DNA of 5,313 nucleotides from Acidobacteriota bacterium (GTDB taxonomy: Bacteria > Acidobacteriota > Terriglobia > Terriglobales > Acidobacteriaceae). The position numbers were made by a program, and so were the translations under genes. This document shows positions 1 through 5,313 of the stretch, one piece after another. The notes beneath the pieces are model-generated. The model was not told the origin of the DNA and did not search any database. It saw only the letters and a list, made by a program, of their open reading frames with translations. The first letter of the stretch is position 1. Each line of letters starts with the position of its first letter. The stretch spans positions 1 to 5,313 of the forward strand of contig QIAI01000047.1 in NCBI GenBank assembly GCA_003224995.1. Reading direction: 5' to 3'.

Positions 1-243
1 GTTAAATCCATCCTCGAGTGGGCGCGCCGCGAAGGCCGCGATAAGGACATCAGTCCCGAAGCCCTCGCGCTGGCCAGTTCCGGCCAACTGTCCGACGCTG
101 ACATCAACCAGAAAATTGCCCAAATGAACGCCTTCCGCAAAGAACGCAAGTTCAAAGAGTCCGATGCCCTGCGCGCCGAACTCACCGCCGCCGGCATCCT
201 CGTCGAAAACACAAAAGACGGCGTGCGCTGGCGCAGGATGTAG
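1..243 (+). CDS. cysS: Cysteinyl-tRNA synthetase, C-terminal end (5' truncated by window)
   Basis: These are the last 80 codons of a class I aminoacyl-tRNA synthetase that charges tRNA-Cys with cysteine in the cytoplasm; the frame is open from base 1 to a TAG stop at 241-243. The visible part is the C-terminal helical tail. It has the segment FRKERKFKESDALRAEL, followed by GILVENTKDGVRWRR and a final Met. This matches the typical bacterial CysS ending, in which a basic helix (R-K/A-x-K-x-F-x-x-x-D-x-x-R-x-x-L) leads to a short beta-hairpin with a D/E-T/N-x-x-G-x-R-W-R motif that helps bind the anticodon region. The catalytic HIGH and KMSKS motifs lie upstream, outside the window. The call rests on recognising this tail alone, but the tail is distinctive. 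A spacer of 245 bases separates it from the next gene, so it probably ends its transcription unit. No convincing intrinsic terminator follows the stop. Confidence 0.9.
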   Translation, partial: VKSILEWARREGRDKDISPEALALASSGQLSDADINQKIAQMNAFRKERKFKESDALRAELTAAGILVENTKDGVRWRRM

Positions 244-273
244 TCGTTCGTGTTGCAATTCGCGACATAAGTC

Positions 274-308
274 TGTCATCCCGACCGGAGCGGAGTGGAG
301 GGACCTTG
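274..308. repeat. Intergenic repeat of the TGTCATCCCGA...GGACCTT type
   Basis: The stretch begins TGTCATCCCGA, continues with three consecutive GGAGN pentamers (GGAGC, GGAGT, GGAGG at 287-301), and ends GGACCTT. It resembles a family of short dispersed intergenic sequences (consensus roughly TGTCATCC-YGA-GCGGAGCG-rich core-GGACCT) that I recall as frequent between genes in acidobacterial genomes. Only one copy is in this window, so its repeat nature cannot be shown here. The GC-rich stretch that follows, to about 390, has no coding potential I can support and may be part of the same element. It lies between cysS and the hydrolase gene and does not interrupt either one. Confidence 0.5.
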
Positions 309-419
309 TGTTTCAACGACGGGTTCTCTTCACTCAGGGCGGGACAGGACACTACTCAGCCCGCGCGAAACCTGGCTTGCCCTCCGCTGAGTTGATTTCC
401 TTTTTCGGCACTCCCTCGG

Positions 420-425
420 TACAAT
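420..425 (+). promoter_or_regulatory. Possible -10 box upstream of the glycoside hydrolase gene
   Basis: TACAAT at 420-425 differs from the sigma-70 -10 consensus at one base and would place a transcription start near 432, giving a leader of about 57 bases before the GTG start at 489. No good -35 box is properly spaced. TTGATT at 392-397 is a fair -35 match but lies 22 bases away, and the sequence 17 bases upstream (TTCCTT) is weak. There is no extended TGn motif. It is offered as the best candidate in a 245-base spacer. Confidence 0.3.
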
Positions 426-432
426 GGGCGCG

Positions 433-448
433 GAAATTTAAAGAAATT
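433..448 (+). repeat. Direct repeat of GAAATT, 10 bases apart
   Basis: GAAATT occurs at 433-438 and again at 443-448, so the two copies sit one DNA helical turn apart, just downstream of the candidate -10 box and inside the AT-rich leader of the hydrolase gene. Tandem half-sites on one helix face are a usual layout for a regulator binding site. Two hexamers in an AT-rich stretch can also occur by chance, and no regulator gene is nearby. Confidence 0.2.
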
Positions 449-476
449 CGGCTATTAAAACGTAACACTAAGATTC

Positions 477-483
477 AGGGGGA
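477..483 (+). promoter_or_regulatory. Ribosome binding site that supports the GTG start at 489
   Basis: AGGGGGA at 477-483 is a near match to the Shine-Dalgarno consensus and sits 5 bases before GTG at 489. I see no other ATG or GTG codon in frame between here and the signal peptide's hydrophobic core, so this site is the main evidence for the start codon. Confidence 0.6.
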
Positions 484-488
484 TTGCC

Positions 489-2708
489 GTGATCTCGATA
501 AGTGCTAGCCGAAAGTCATTTCGTGAGGGTGGAGTCTCACGACCTCTGCACATCCCGCTGTCGCGACGAATTATTTTCGCCTGGGTGCTTGTCCTAACCT
601 TCGCTGCCCTGGTGGCGCGCGCGCAGACGATTCATGTCGATATCACGCCCGATCACGTTGCCAACAAGTTCATCCCCAATCAGGCCTTGGGCGCGGGCAT
701 TGATCGCATGCCGGCCCCAGCCATCGACAAGCTCTTCACCGAAGAGGCTCTCCAGAAAGTTCTCAGCGCGGGCTGGCAGCCCGTGAGCTATCGTCAGAAT
801 ACCGAGTTGCACATCGAGGCCTGGCATTGGAATCCGAAAGGCGCCTGGAGCGATCCCAGCGGCAAGGGTTATTTCACCAGCAGTAGTGAGCCCACGGAGA
901 TCATCCGCCACTCCTACGGCTACCCGCTGCCCCACCGGGGCGCGACTCGCAATGATGGAACCGATGCCACTGGCTACGGCCGCCTCACCGACGGAGACGT
1001 CAACACCTACTGGAAGAGCAATCCCTACCTGACCCGGATGTTCACCGGCGAGGACGACTCGTCGCATCCCCAGTGGATTGTGATCGACCTCGCCAATCCG
1101 CTGGCCATCAATGCCATTCGCATCGCATGGGCGGACCCTTATGCCAAGCGCTATCGCGTCCAGTATTGGACCGGCGAGCAGCCCATCGTTCAGCCCGCCA
1201 AGGGCTCATGGATCACCTTCTCGGGCGGCGCGGTAGAGAACGGCGCCGGAGGAATCGCGACCCTGAAGCTGGCTCCCGTGCCCATGCCGGTGCGTTTCCT
1301 GCGCATCTGGATGACGGAATCTTCCAATACATGCGATTCGCATGGCTCCGAGGATCGGCGCAACTGCGTTGGATTCGCGATCCGTGAACTCTATGTCGGC
1401 ACGGTCAGCTCGAATGGCGATTTTCACGACTCCATCCTGCATACCCCCGATCAGGCGCAGACTACCACCTGGTGCTCTTCCGTTGATCCCTGGCACGAGC
1501 CCGCGAATTTCGATCCGAAGCTGGGCGACCAGGTCGGACTCGACTTGTTCTATACCAGCGGCGCCACCCGCGGCCTTCCCGCGATGATTCCCATCGCCAT
1601 GGTCTTCAACATCCCCGAAGACGCGGCCAACCAGATTGCCTATCTCGAGAAACGCAAGTACCCGATCTCCTATGTCGAGATGGGCGAAGAACCCGACGGC
1701 CAATTCATGCTGCCCGAAGACTATGCCGCGCTGTACGTCCAGTTCGCTGACGCGCTGCACAAAGTCGACCCGGCGCTGAAACTCGGGGGCCCGGTCTTCA
1801 CGGGACAAAACGAAGACATCGTCGTGTGGCCCGACGCGCAAGGCCGCACCTCCTGGACGCGCCGCTTTGTTGACTACCTGCGGGACCACGGCCATTTGAA
1901 GGACCTTGCCTTCTTCGCCTTCGAGCATTACCCCTATGTTCCCTGCACGGTTACCTGGAATAGTCTGTATGACGAGCCTCGACTGGTCAGTCACATCGTT
2001 GATGTGTGGCATGACGATGGGGTACCGCGAGACGTTCCCCTCTTCATCACCGAATCCAATATTTCGTGGCAGGCCGACGAGTCATTCGTCGACATCTTCG
2101 GTGCATTGTGGCTCGCCGATTATGTGGGTGCCTTTCTCACCGCGGGTGGAGACGCCGTTTATTACTTCCACTACTTGCCCATGGGCATTCATCACGGCTG
2201 CAACAACTCCATGGGAACTTTCGGAATGTTCACCACCAGCGAGAAAGACTTTCAGATTCTGCAGCCTACCTCGCAGTTCTTCGCTAGCCAATTGATCAAC
2301 CTGGAATGGGTGCAGCCCGGGAGTGGAGAACATCGCCTGTTTCGCGCGGCCGGCGATTTGCAGGATCCCGCCGGACATTCGCTCGTGACCGCGTATGCCA
2401 CTCTCCGTCCCGACGGGCAATACTCGTTGCTGGTCGTCAACCGCGACCAATGGAACGACCACAAGGTTCGGATCTCATTTCACGACGACAAAACCAATTC
2501 CGAGCGCTACCTCACCGGACCAGTGGCCACCACCACCTTTGGGCGCGCACAGTATCAGTGGCACCCGGACGCGAAGGGCGGCTCGGCCGATCCCGATGGA
2601 CCGGCGGTCAAGAGCACCCTGAATGCTGGCGCGGATACGTCCTTTGAACTACCGCAGGCCTCCGTGGTTGTGATCCGCGGCAGCCTCGGCAGCAAGGCTG
2701 GCAAATAG
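489..2708 (+). CDS. Secreted clan GH-A-like glycoside hydrolase with an internal F5/8 type C (discoidin) domain
   Basis: This is a 739-residue exported protein, probably a retaining glycosidase acting on plant or microbial polysaccharide; the exact substrate and GH family cannot be read from the sequence. The N-terminus carries a signal peptide: basic residues at 25-27 (SRR), a hydrophobic core to about 43, and an ARA|Q cleavage site after residue 45. A barrel start at about 60-115 (LGAGIDRM, QPVSYR) is followed at about 155-305 by an F5/8 type C jelly roll (LTDGDVNTYWKSNP, QWIVIDL, INAIRIAW, VRFLRIWM, FAIRELYVG), with C282 and C293 possibly forming a disulfide. The barrel then resumes (about 340-570). 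Candidate acid/base is E401 in MGEEPDG and candidate nucleophile is E522 in FITESN; FEHYPY (478-483) is a typical barrel strand. Residues about 600-735 look like the C-terminal beta-sandwich common in GH39, GH51 and GH79. The residue before the acid/base is Glu400 instead of the usual Asn. The GTG start is supported by AGGGGGA 5 bases upstream. The gene appears monocistronic. Signal peptide and discoidin fold are well supported, hydrolase class fairly well, substrate not at all. Confidence 0.8.
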   Translation: MISISASRKSFREGGVSRPLHIPLSRRIIFAWVLVLTFAALVARAQTIHVDITPDHVANKFIPNQALGAGIDRMPAPAIDKLFTEEALQKVLSAGWQPVSYRQNTELHIEAWHWNPKGAWSDPSGKGYFTSSSEPTEIIRHSYGYPLPHRGATRNDGTDATGYGRLTDGDVNTYWKSNPYLTRMFTGEDDSSHPQWIVIDLANPLAINAIRIAWADPYAKRYRVQYWTGEQPIVQPAKGSWITFSGGAVENGAGGIATLKLAPVPMPVRFLRIWMTESSNTCDSHGSEDRRNCVGFAIRELYVGTVSSNGDFHDSILHTPDQAQTTTWCSSVDPWHEPANFDPKLGDQVGLDLFYTSGATRGLPAMIPIAMVFNIPEDAANQIAYLEKRKYPISYVEMGEEPDGQFMLPEDYAALYVQFADALHKVDPALKLGGPVFTGQNEDIVVWPDAQGRTSWTRRFVDYLRDHGHLKDLAFFAFEHYPYVPCTVTWNSLYDEPRLVSHIVDVWHDDGVPRDVPLFITESNISWQADESFVDIFGALWLADYVGAFLTAGGDAVYYFHYLPMGIHHGCNNSMGTFGMFTTSEKDFQILQPTSQFFASQLINLEWVQPGSGEHRLFRAAGDLQDPAGHSLVTAYATLRPDGQYSLLVVNRDQWNDHKVRISFHDDKTNSERYLTGPVATTTFGRAQYQWHPDAKGGSADPDGPAVKSTLNAGADTSFELPQASVVVIRGSLGSKAGK

Positions 2709-2746
2709 GCCGCTTTATCTCTCCGGGATCATGCCAGGCGAACAAT

Positions 2747-2779
2747 GGCTGGGAAGCGCTCTTCAGAACCCTTCCAGCC
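2747..2779 (+). terminator. Weak hairpin after the hydrolase gene, possible terminator
   Basis: GGCTGGGAAG at 2747-2756 can pair with CTTCCAGCC at 2771-2779, giving nine base pairs with a single bulged G and a 14-base loop. It begins 38 bases after the TAG stop at 2706-2708. It lacks the run of T residues expected of an intrinsic terminator, so it may only stabilise the 3' end of the mRNA or be a chance structure. Confidence 0.25.
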
Positions 2780-2871
2780 CGGCTCATAGCGAGGCTTCCG
2801 TGTTCTCAATACCCTTTAGCACTACTGCCGAAAAATGAGTTACGAAAGTTTCCGCGAGATTCCCTAATTGA

Positions 2872-2900
2872 TTGGTTTTACAAGCCTTAGCTGGTATTTC
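2872..2900 (+). promoter_or_regulatory. Candidate extended -10 promoter for the HD-GYP/GGDEF gene
   Basis: TTGGTT at 2872-2877 (-35-like) is followed after exactly 17 bases by TATTTC at 2895-2900 (-10-like), and TGG lies directly upstream of the -10, matching the extended TGn pattern. Transcription would start near 2907, about 63 bases before the ATG at 2970. The local sequence (about 2820-2900) is clearly richer in A and T than the flanking genes. Both hexamers are imperfect, so this is a moderate guess. The rest of the 2709-2969 spacer shows no gene or RNA I can support. Confidence 0.3.
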
Positions 2901-2969
2901 TGAACCACGCGCCTTGGTGTCTTTGCCACCCCCGAAGATCGAAGCAAGAGCCCTGGCCTGATTTTAGAC

Positions 2970-5313
2970 ATGGCGAGTAAAGCACAGTCTTGGAAGGCAA
3001 TGAGCCTTAGCGCACGCTTGTACATCGGCGTGATCGTCGCTTTGGGATCGGCGGTCCTGGTGGTTGGGGCCATGCACCCCCATACCAGCCAACCCGTCAG
3101 GTTCGTTTGCTACCTGCTGGTCGCGGTCGCCGCCTCTCGCCTGAAGGTCAACCTGCCCGGAATCACCGGCACGATGTCAGTGAATTTCCTTTTCATCCTG
3201 CTGGGTGTGCTCGAGCTGAGTTTCGCCGAAACCCTCGCGCTCGGATGCGCGGCCATTCTGACGCAATGTTTCTACCGGGATCGCCCCAACGCGGTGCAGG
3301 TTATCTTTAACACCTGCGCCACTTCCTTTGCCATCGCGCTGGCCTACTGCGTTTACCACGTGCCGATTTTCCGGGCGCAGAACAATCCAGCCGTGCTATT
3401 GGTCGCCACCGCGGCTACCTATTTCGCCGCCAACACGCTGCCCGTCGCGACCATCATTTCGCTGACCGAACATAAGTCGCTGCGGCGAATCTGGGCCGAT
3501 TGCTACTTCTGGTCGTTCCCCTATTACCTGGTGGGCGCCGGAGTGGCCGGCCTGGTGAGTTGGCTCAACAAGATTGTGGAATGGCAGACCTCCCTGCTGA
3601 TCCTACCCGCGGTCTACCTCATCTATCGCTCCTATCGCCTGTACCTGGCCAAGCTGGAAGATGAAAAAGGACATGTGGAAGAGATGGCCAATCTCCACAT
3701 GCGTACCATCGAGGCCCTCGCGCTGGCCATCGAAGCCAAGGACCACACCACGCACGATCACCTGCAGCGGGTGCGCGTCTATGCCATCGAAGTTGCTAAG
3801 GACTTGCGGGTCACTCCTGAAGAGATGGAGGCCCTGCAGGCCGCCGCCTTGCTGCACGACATTGGCAAGTTGGCGGTGCCGGAACATATCATCTCGAAGC
3901 CCGGCCGCCTCACCCCCGAAGAATTCGAGAAGATGAAGATCCACCCGGTCGTAGGTGCCGAGATCCTCGAGCGCGTGCGCTTTCCCTATCCGGTGGTTCC
4001 GATTGTTCGCGCGCACCATGAGAAATACGATGGCTCCGGTTATCCCTTCGGCCTCAAAGGCGAGGAAATTCCGATCGGCGCGCGCATTCTGAGTGCGGTC
4101 GACTTTCTGGATGCCATGGCATCCGATCGCCAGTACCGGCGCGCCATCGCGCTCGACGAAGTCATGGAGCGGCTCAAGCTGGAGTCCGGACGCGCCTTTG
4201 ATCCTCGCGTAGTCGATGTGCTGCAACTTCGTTATCGAGATCTGGAAAAACTGGTCGCGCAACGCTCCGGGAACGTGAAGTGGTCCAAACTTTCCACCGA
4301 TGTAAAAGTTGAGCGCGGTACCGCGCCCGCGGCCGGATTCGTTGAAACCCCACCTAAGGACAAGGAGCAAGCCACTTTCCTGGCATCCATTGCAGCTGCC
4401 AGGCAGGAAGCGCAGACTCTCTTCGAACTCAGCCAGGACCTTGGCGCTTCCCTCAGCCTCGACGAAACTCTGTCTGTTTTTTCCGTGAAGCTGAAGCGGC
4501 TGGTTCCTTACGATTCCATCGCAATCTACGTGCGGCGCAACGACGTGCTCTATCCGCAGCACGTTAGCGGCGACAACTTCCGTCTGTTTGAATCCTTACG
4601 TATACCCGTGGGCCAAGGTCTCTCGGGATGGGTCGCACAGAATCGCAAGCCGATTATCAACGGCAACCCGTCCGTCGAGCCCGGCTATCTGAACGATCCC
4701 ATGAAATTCAGCACCTTGCGCTCGGCTCTCGCCCTCCCGCTCGAAGGCTTGGGCGGCGTGGTCGGCGTACTGGCCCTTTACCAGTCCGAACCGGACGCTT
4801 TCACTTCGGACCACCTGCGAATCCTGCTTGCCGTTACTTCTAAGATGGCGCTGGCCATCGAGAACGCGTTGAAATACCAGCAGGCGGAAAACTCCGCCAC
4901 CACTGACTTTCTCACCGAACTGCCTAATGCGCGCTCACTCTTCCTGGAACTGGATAAGGAGTTGGCGCGCTGCAAGCGCGAGGCCTCTTCGCTCACCGTC
5001 ATGGTTTGCGACATGGACGGTTTCAAGCAGATCAATGATCGCTTCGGCCATCTCGAAGGCAACCGGGTGCTGCGTCTCTTTGCCCAGGCCTTACGGCAGT
5101 CCTGCCGGGAATATGACTATGTCGCGCGCATGGGCGGAGACGAATTCGTGGTCATCGCTCCCGGCTTGACCACCGACGCCGCCACCAAGAAAGCCGAGCA
5201 AATGCGGGACCTGGCGCGGCAAGTCGGTCAGGAAATCTGCCAGGAAGACATCTTGTCGCTGAGCGTGGGTCGCGCCATCTATCCGGAGGACGGACTGGAC
5301 GCCGAGGAACTGC
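2970..5313 (+). CDS. Membrane-bound HD-GYP / GAF / GGDEF cyclic-dinucleotide signalling protein (3' truncated by window)
   Basis: At least 781 residues; the frame runs off the window, and the end lies inside the GGDEF domain. Residues about 17-220 hold six to eight hydrophobic helices (clear ones near 17-36, 70-98, 110-130, 139-165, 178-197, 205-219), an integral-membrane sensor I do not recognise, followed by a polar helix to about 258. The HD-GYP phosphodiesterase (about 240-425) keeps its expected metal ligands: H264 (HLQRV), H296-D297 in HDIGK with K300, H325, H349-H350, D378, and an intact GYP at 357-359. A loose linker (about 428-470) leads to a GAF domain (about 478-635; VGQGLSGWVAQ, LALPL). 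The GGDEF cyclase (from about 640) has DFLTELPNA, metal ligand D681, GGDEF at 722-726 and the RxxD product-inhibition site at R713-D716. N698 replaces the usual Asp of the GHxxGD motif. The protein probably makes and/or degrades a cyclic dinucleotide at the inner membrane in response to membrane and GAF inputs. The start is uncertain: ATG at 2970 is the first in frame after a stop at 2901 but lacks a ribosome site, while ATG at 3000 has GGAAGG just upstream. Confidence 0.9.
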   Translation, partial: MASKAQSWKAMSLSARLYIGVIVALGSAVLVVGAMHPHTSQPVRFVCYLLVAVAASRLKVNLPGITGTMSVNFLFILLGVLELSFAETLALGCAAILTQCFYRDRPNAVQVIFNTCATSFAIALAYCVYHVPIFRAQNNPAVLLVATAATYFAANTLPVATIISLTEHKSLRRIWADCYFWSFPYYLVGAGVAGLVSWLNKIVEWQTSLLILPAVYLIYRSYRLYLAKLEDEKGHVEEMANLHMRTIEALALAIEAKDHTTHDHLQRVRVYAIEVAKDLRVTPEEMEALQAAALLHDIGKLAVPEHIISKPGRLTPEEFEKMKIHPVVGAEILERVRFPYPVVPIVRAHHEKYDGSGYPFGLKGEEIPIGARILSAVDFLDAMASDRQYRRAIALDEVMERLKLESGRAFDPRVVDVLQLRYRDLEKLVAQRSGNVKWSKLSTDVKVERGTAPAAGFVETPPKDKEQATFLASIAAARQEAQTLFELSQDLGASLSLDETLSVFSVKLKRLVPYDSIAIYVRRNDVLYPQHVSGDNFRLFESLRIPVGQGLSGWVAQNRKPIINGNPSVEPGYLNDPMKFSTLRSALALPLEGLGGVVGVLALYQSEPDAFTSDHLRILLAVTSKMALAIENALKYQQAENSATTDFLTELPNARSLFLELDKELARCKREASSLTVMVCDMDGFKQINDRFGHLEGNRVLRLFAQALRQSCREYDYVARMGGDEFVVIAPGLTTDAATKKAEQMRDLARQVGQEICQEDILSLSVGRAIYPEDGLDAEEL

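Noticed and set aside
243..266. GTCG...CGAC hairpin just after the cysS stop as a terminator
   Set aside because: The stem is only about four pairs with a 16-base loop and no T run, too weak to call.
392..425. TTGATT with TACAAT as a complete sigma-70 promoter
   Set aside because: The 22-base spacing is well beyond the usual 16-18, so only the -10 element was reported, at low confidence.
164..508. Plus-strand open frame of 114 codons spanning the cysS end and the spacer
   Set aside because: It starts out of frame within the conserved cysS tail and runs through the repeat and the probable promoter; its Pro/Ser/Cys-rich translation is not protein-like.
594..1067. Minus-strand open frame (157 codons) opposite the signal peptide and start of the discoidin domain
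   Set aside because: Antisense shadow with no motifs; the + strand signal peptide and barrel start are well supported.
1206..2012. Minus-strand open frame (268 codons) opposite the hydrolase gene
   Set aside because: It lies wholly inside the hydrolase, whose + frame has the catalytic motifs and discoidin domain. The low-complexity Gly/Arg/Val-rich product has no recognisable features.
3603..4562. Long minus-strand open frame (319 codons) opposite the HD-GYP and GAF coding region
   Set aside because: The + strand frame here encodes unmistakable HD-GYP and GAF motifs; the antisense frame has no recognisable domain and is the kind of shadow that GC-rich codon bias produces.
1..5313. A defence system, CRISPR array, prophage or insertion sequence
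   Set aside because: I looked for array-like repeats, terminal inverted repeats, transposase or nuclease motifs and RNA-gene structures and saw none; the cyclic-dinucleotide protein is a membrane signalling enzyme with no CBASS-type effector visible in the window.

Overview
The window reads as chromosomal DNA from a GC-rich soil-type bacterium, most likely an acidobacterium of the Koribacter/Terriglobia kind. This is an inference from three things: an intergenic repeat beginning TGTCATCCCGA and ending GGACCTT, a secreted multidomain glycoside hydrolase, and an HD-GYP metal-site motif (KDHTTHDHLQRV) that I associate with that phylum. No rRNA or other lineage marker is present, so the assignment is tentative. 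All three genes lie on the + strand, and the large minus-strand open frames are shadows of them.

Layout. Positions 1-243 hold the last 80 codons of cysS (cysteinyl-tRNA synthetase). Positions 244-488 are a gene-free spacer with the repeat, a possible -10 box and a direct repeat of GAAATT. Positions 489-2708 encode a complete 739-residue exported protein that looks like a clan GH-A (TIM-barrel) glycoside hydrolase, with an F5/8-type C (discoidin/CBM32-like) domain placed inside the barrel sequence. Positions 2709-2969 are a second spacer with a weak hairpin and a candidate extended -10 promoter. From 2970 to the window edge runs a large membrane-bound cyclic-dinucleotide enzyme, open at its 3' end: multi-helix membrane domain, HD-GYP phosphodiesterase, GAF sensor, GGDEF cyclase.

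The three genes look like independent transcription units: both spacers are about 250 bases and each holds a possible promoter. Nothing in the sequence ties the hydrolase functionally to the signalling protein. No mobile element, CRISPR array, tRNA or rRNA was seen.

The most interesting point is in the signalling protein. Synthase and hydrolase modules are both apparently intact and arranged HD-GYP, then GAF, then GGDEF. The GGDEF domain keeps its RxxD inhibitory site but has Asn where classical diguanylate cyclases have the guanine-contacting Asp (PleD D344). This is the position that is changed in the Hypr GGDEF enzymes that make cGAMP. A second oddity is in the hydrolase, where the Asn that normally precedes the acid/base Glu in clan GH-A is replaced by Glu.
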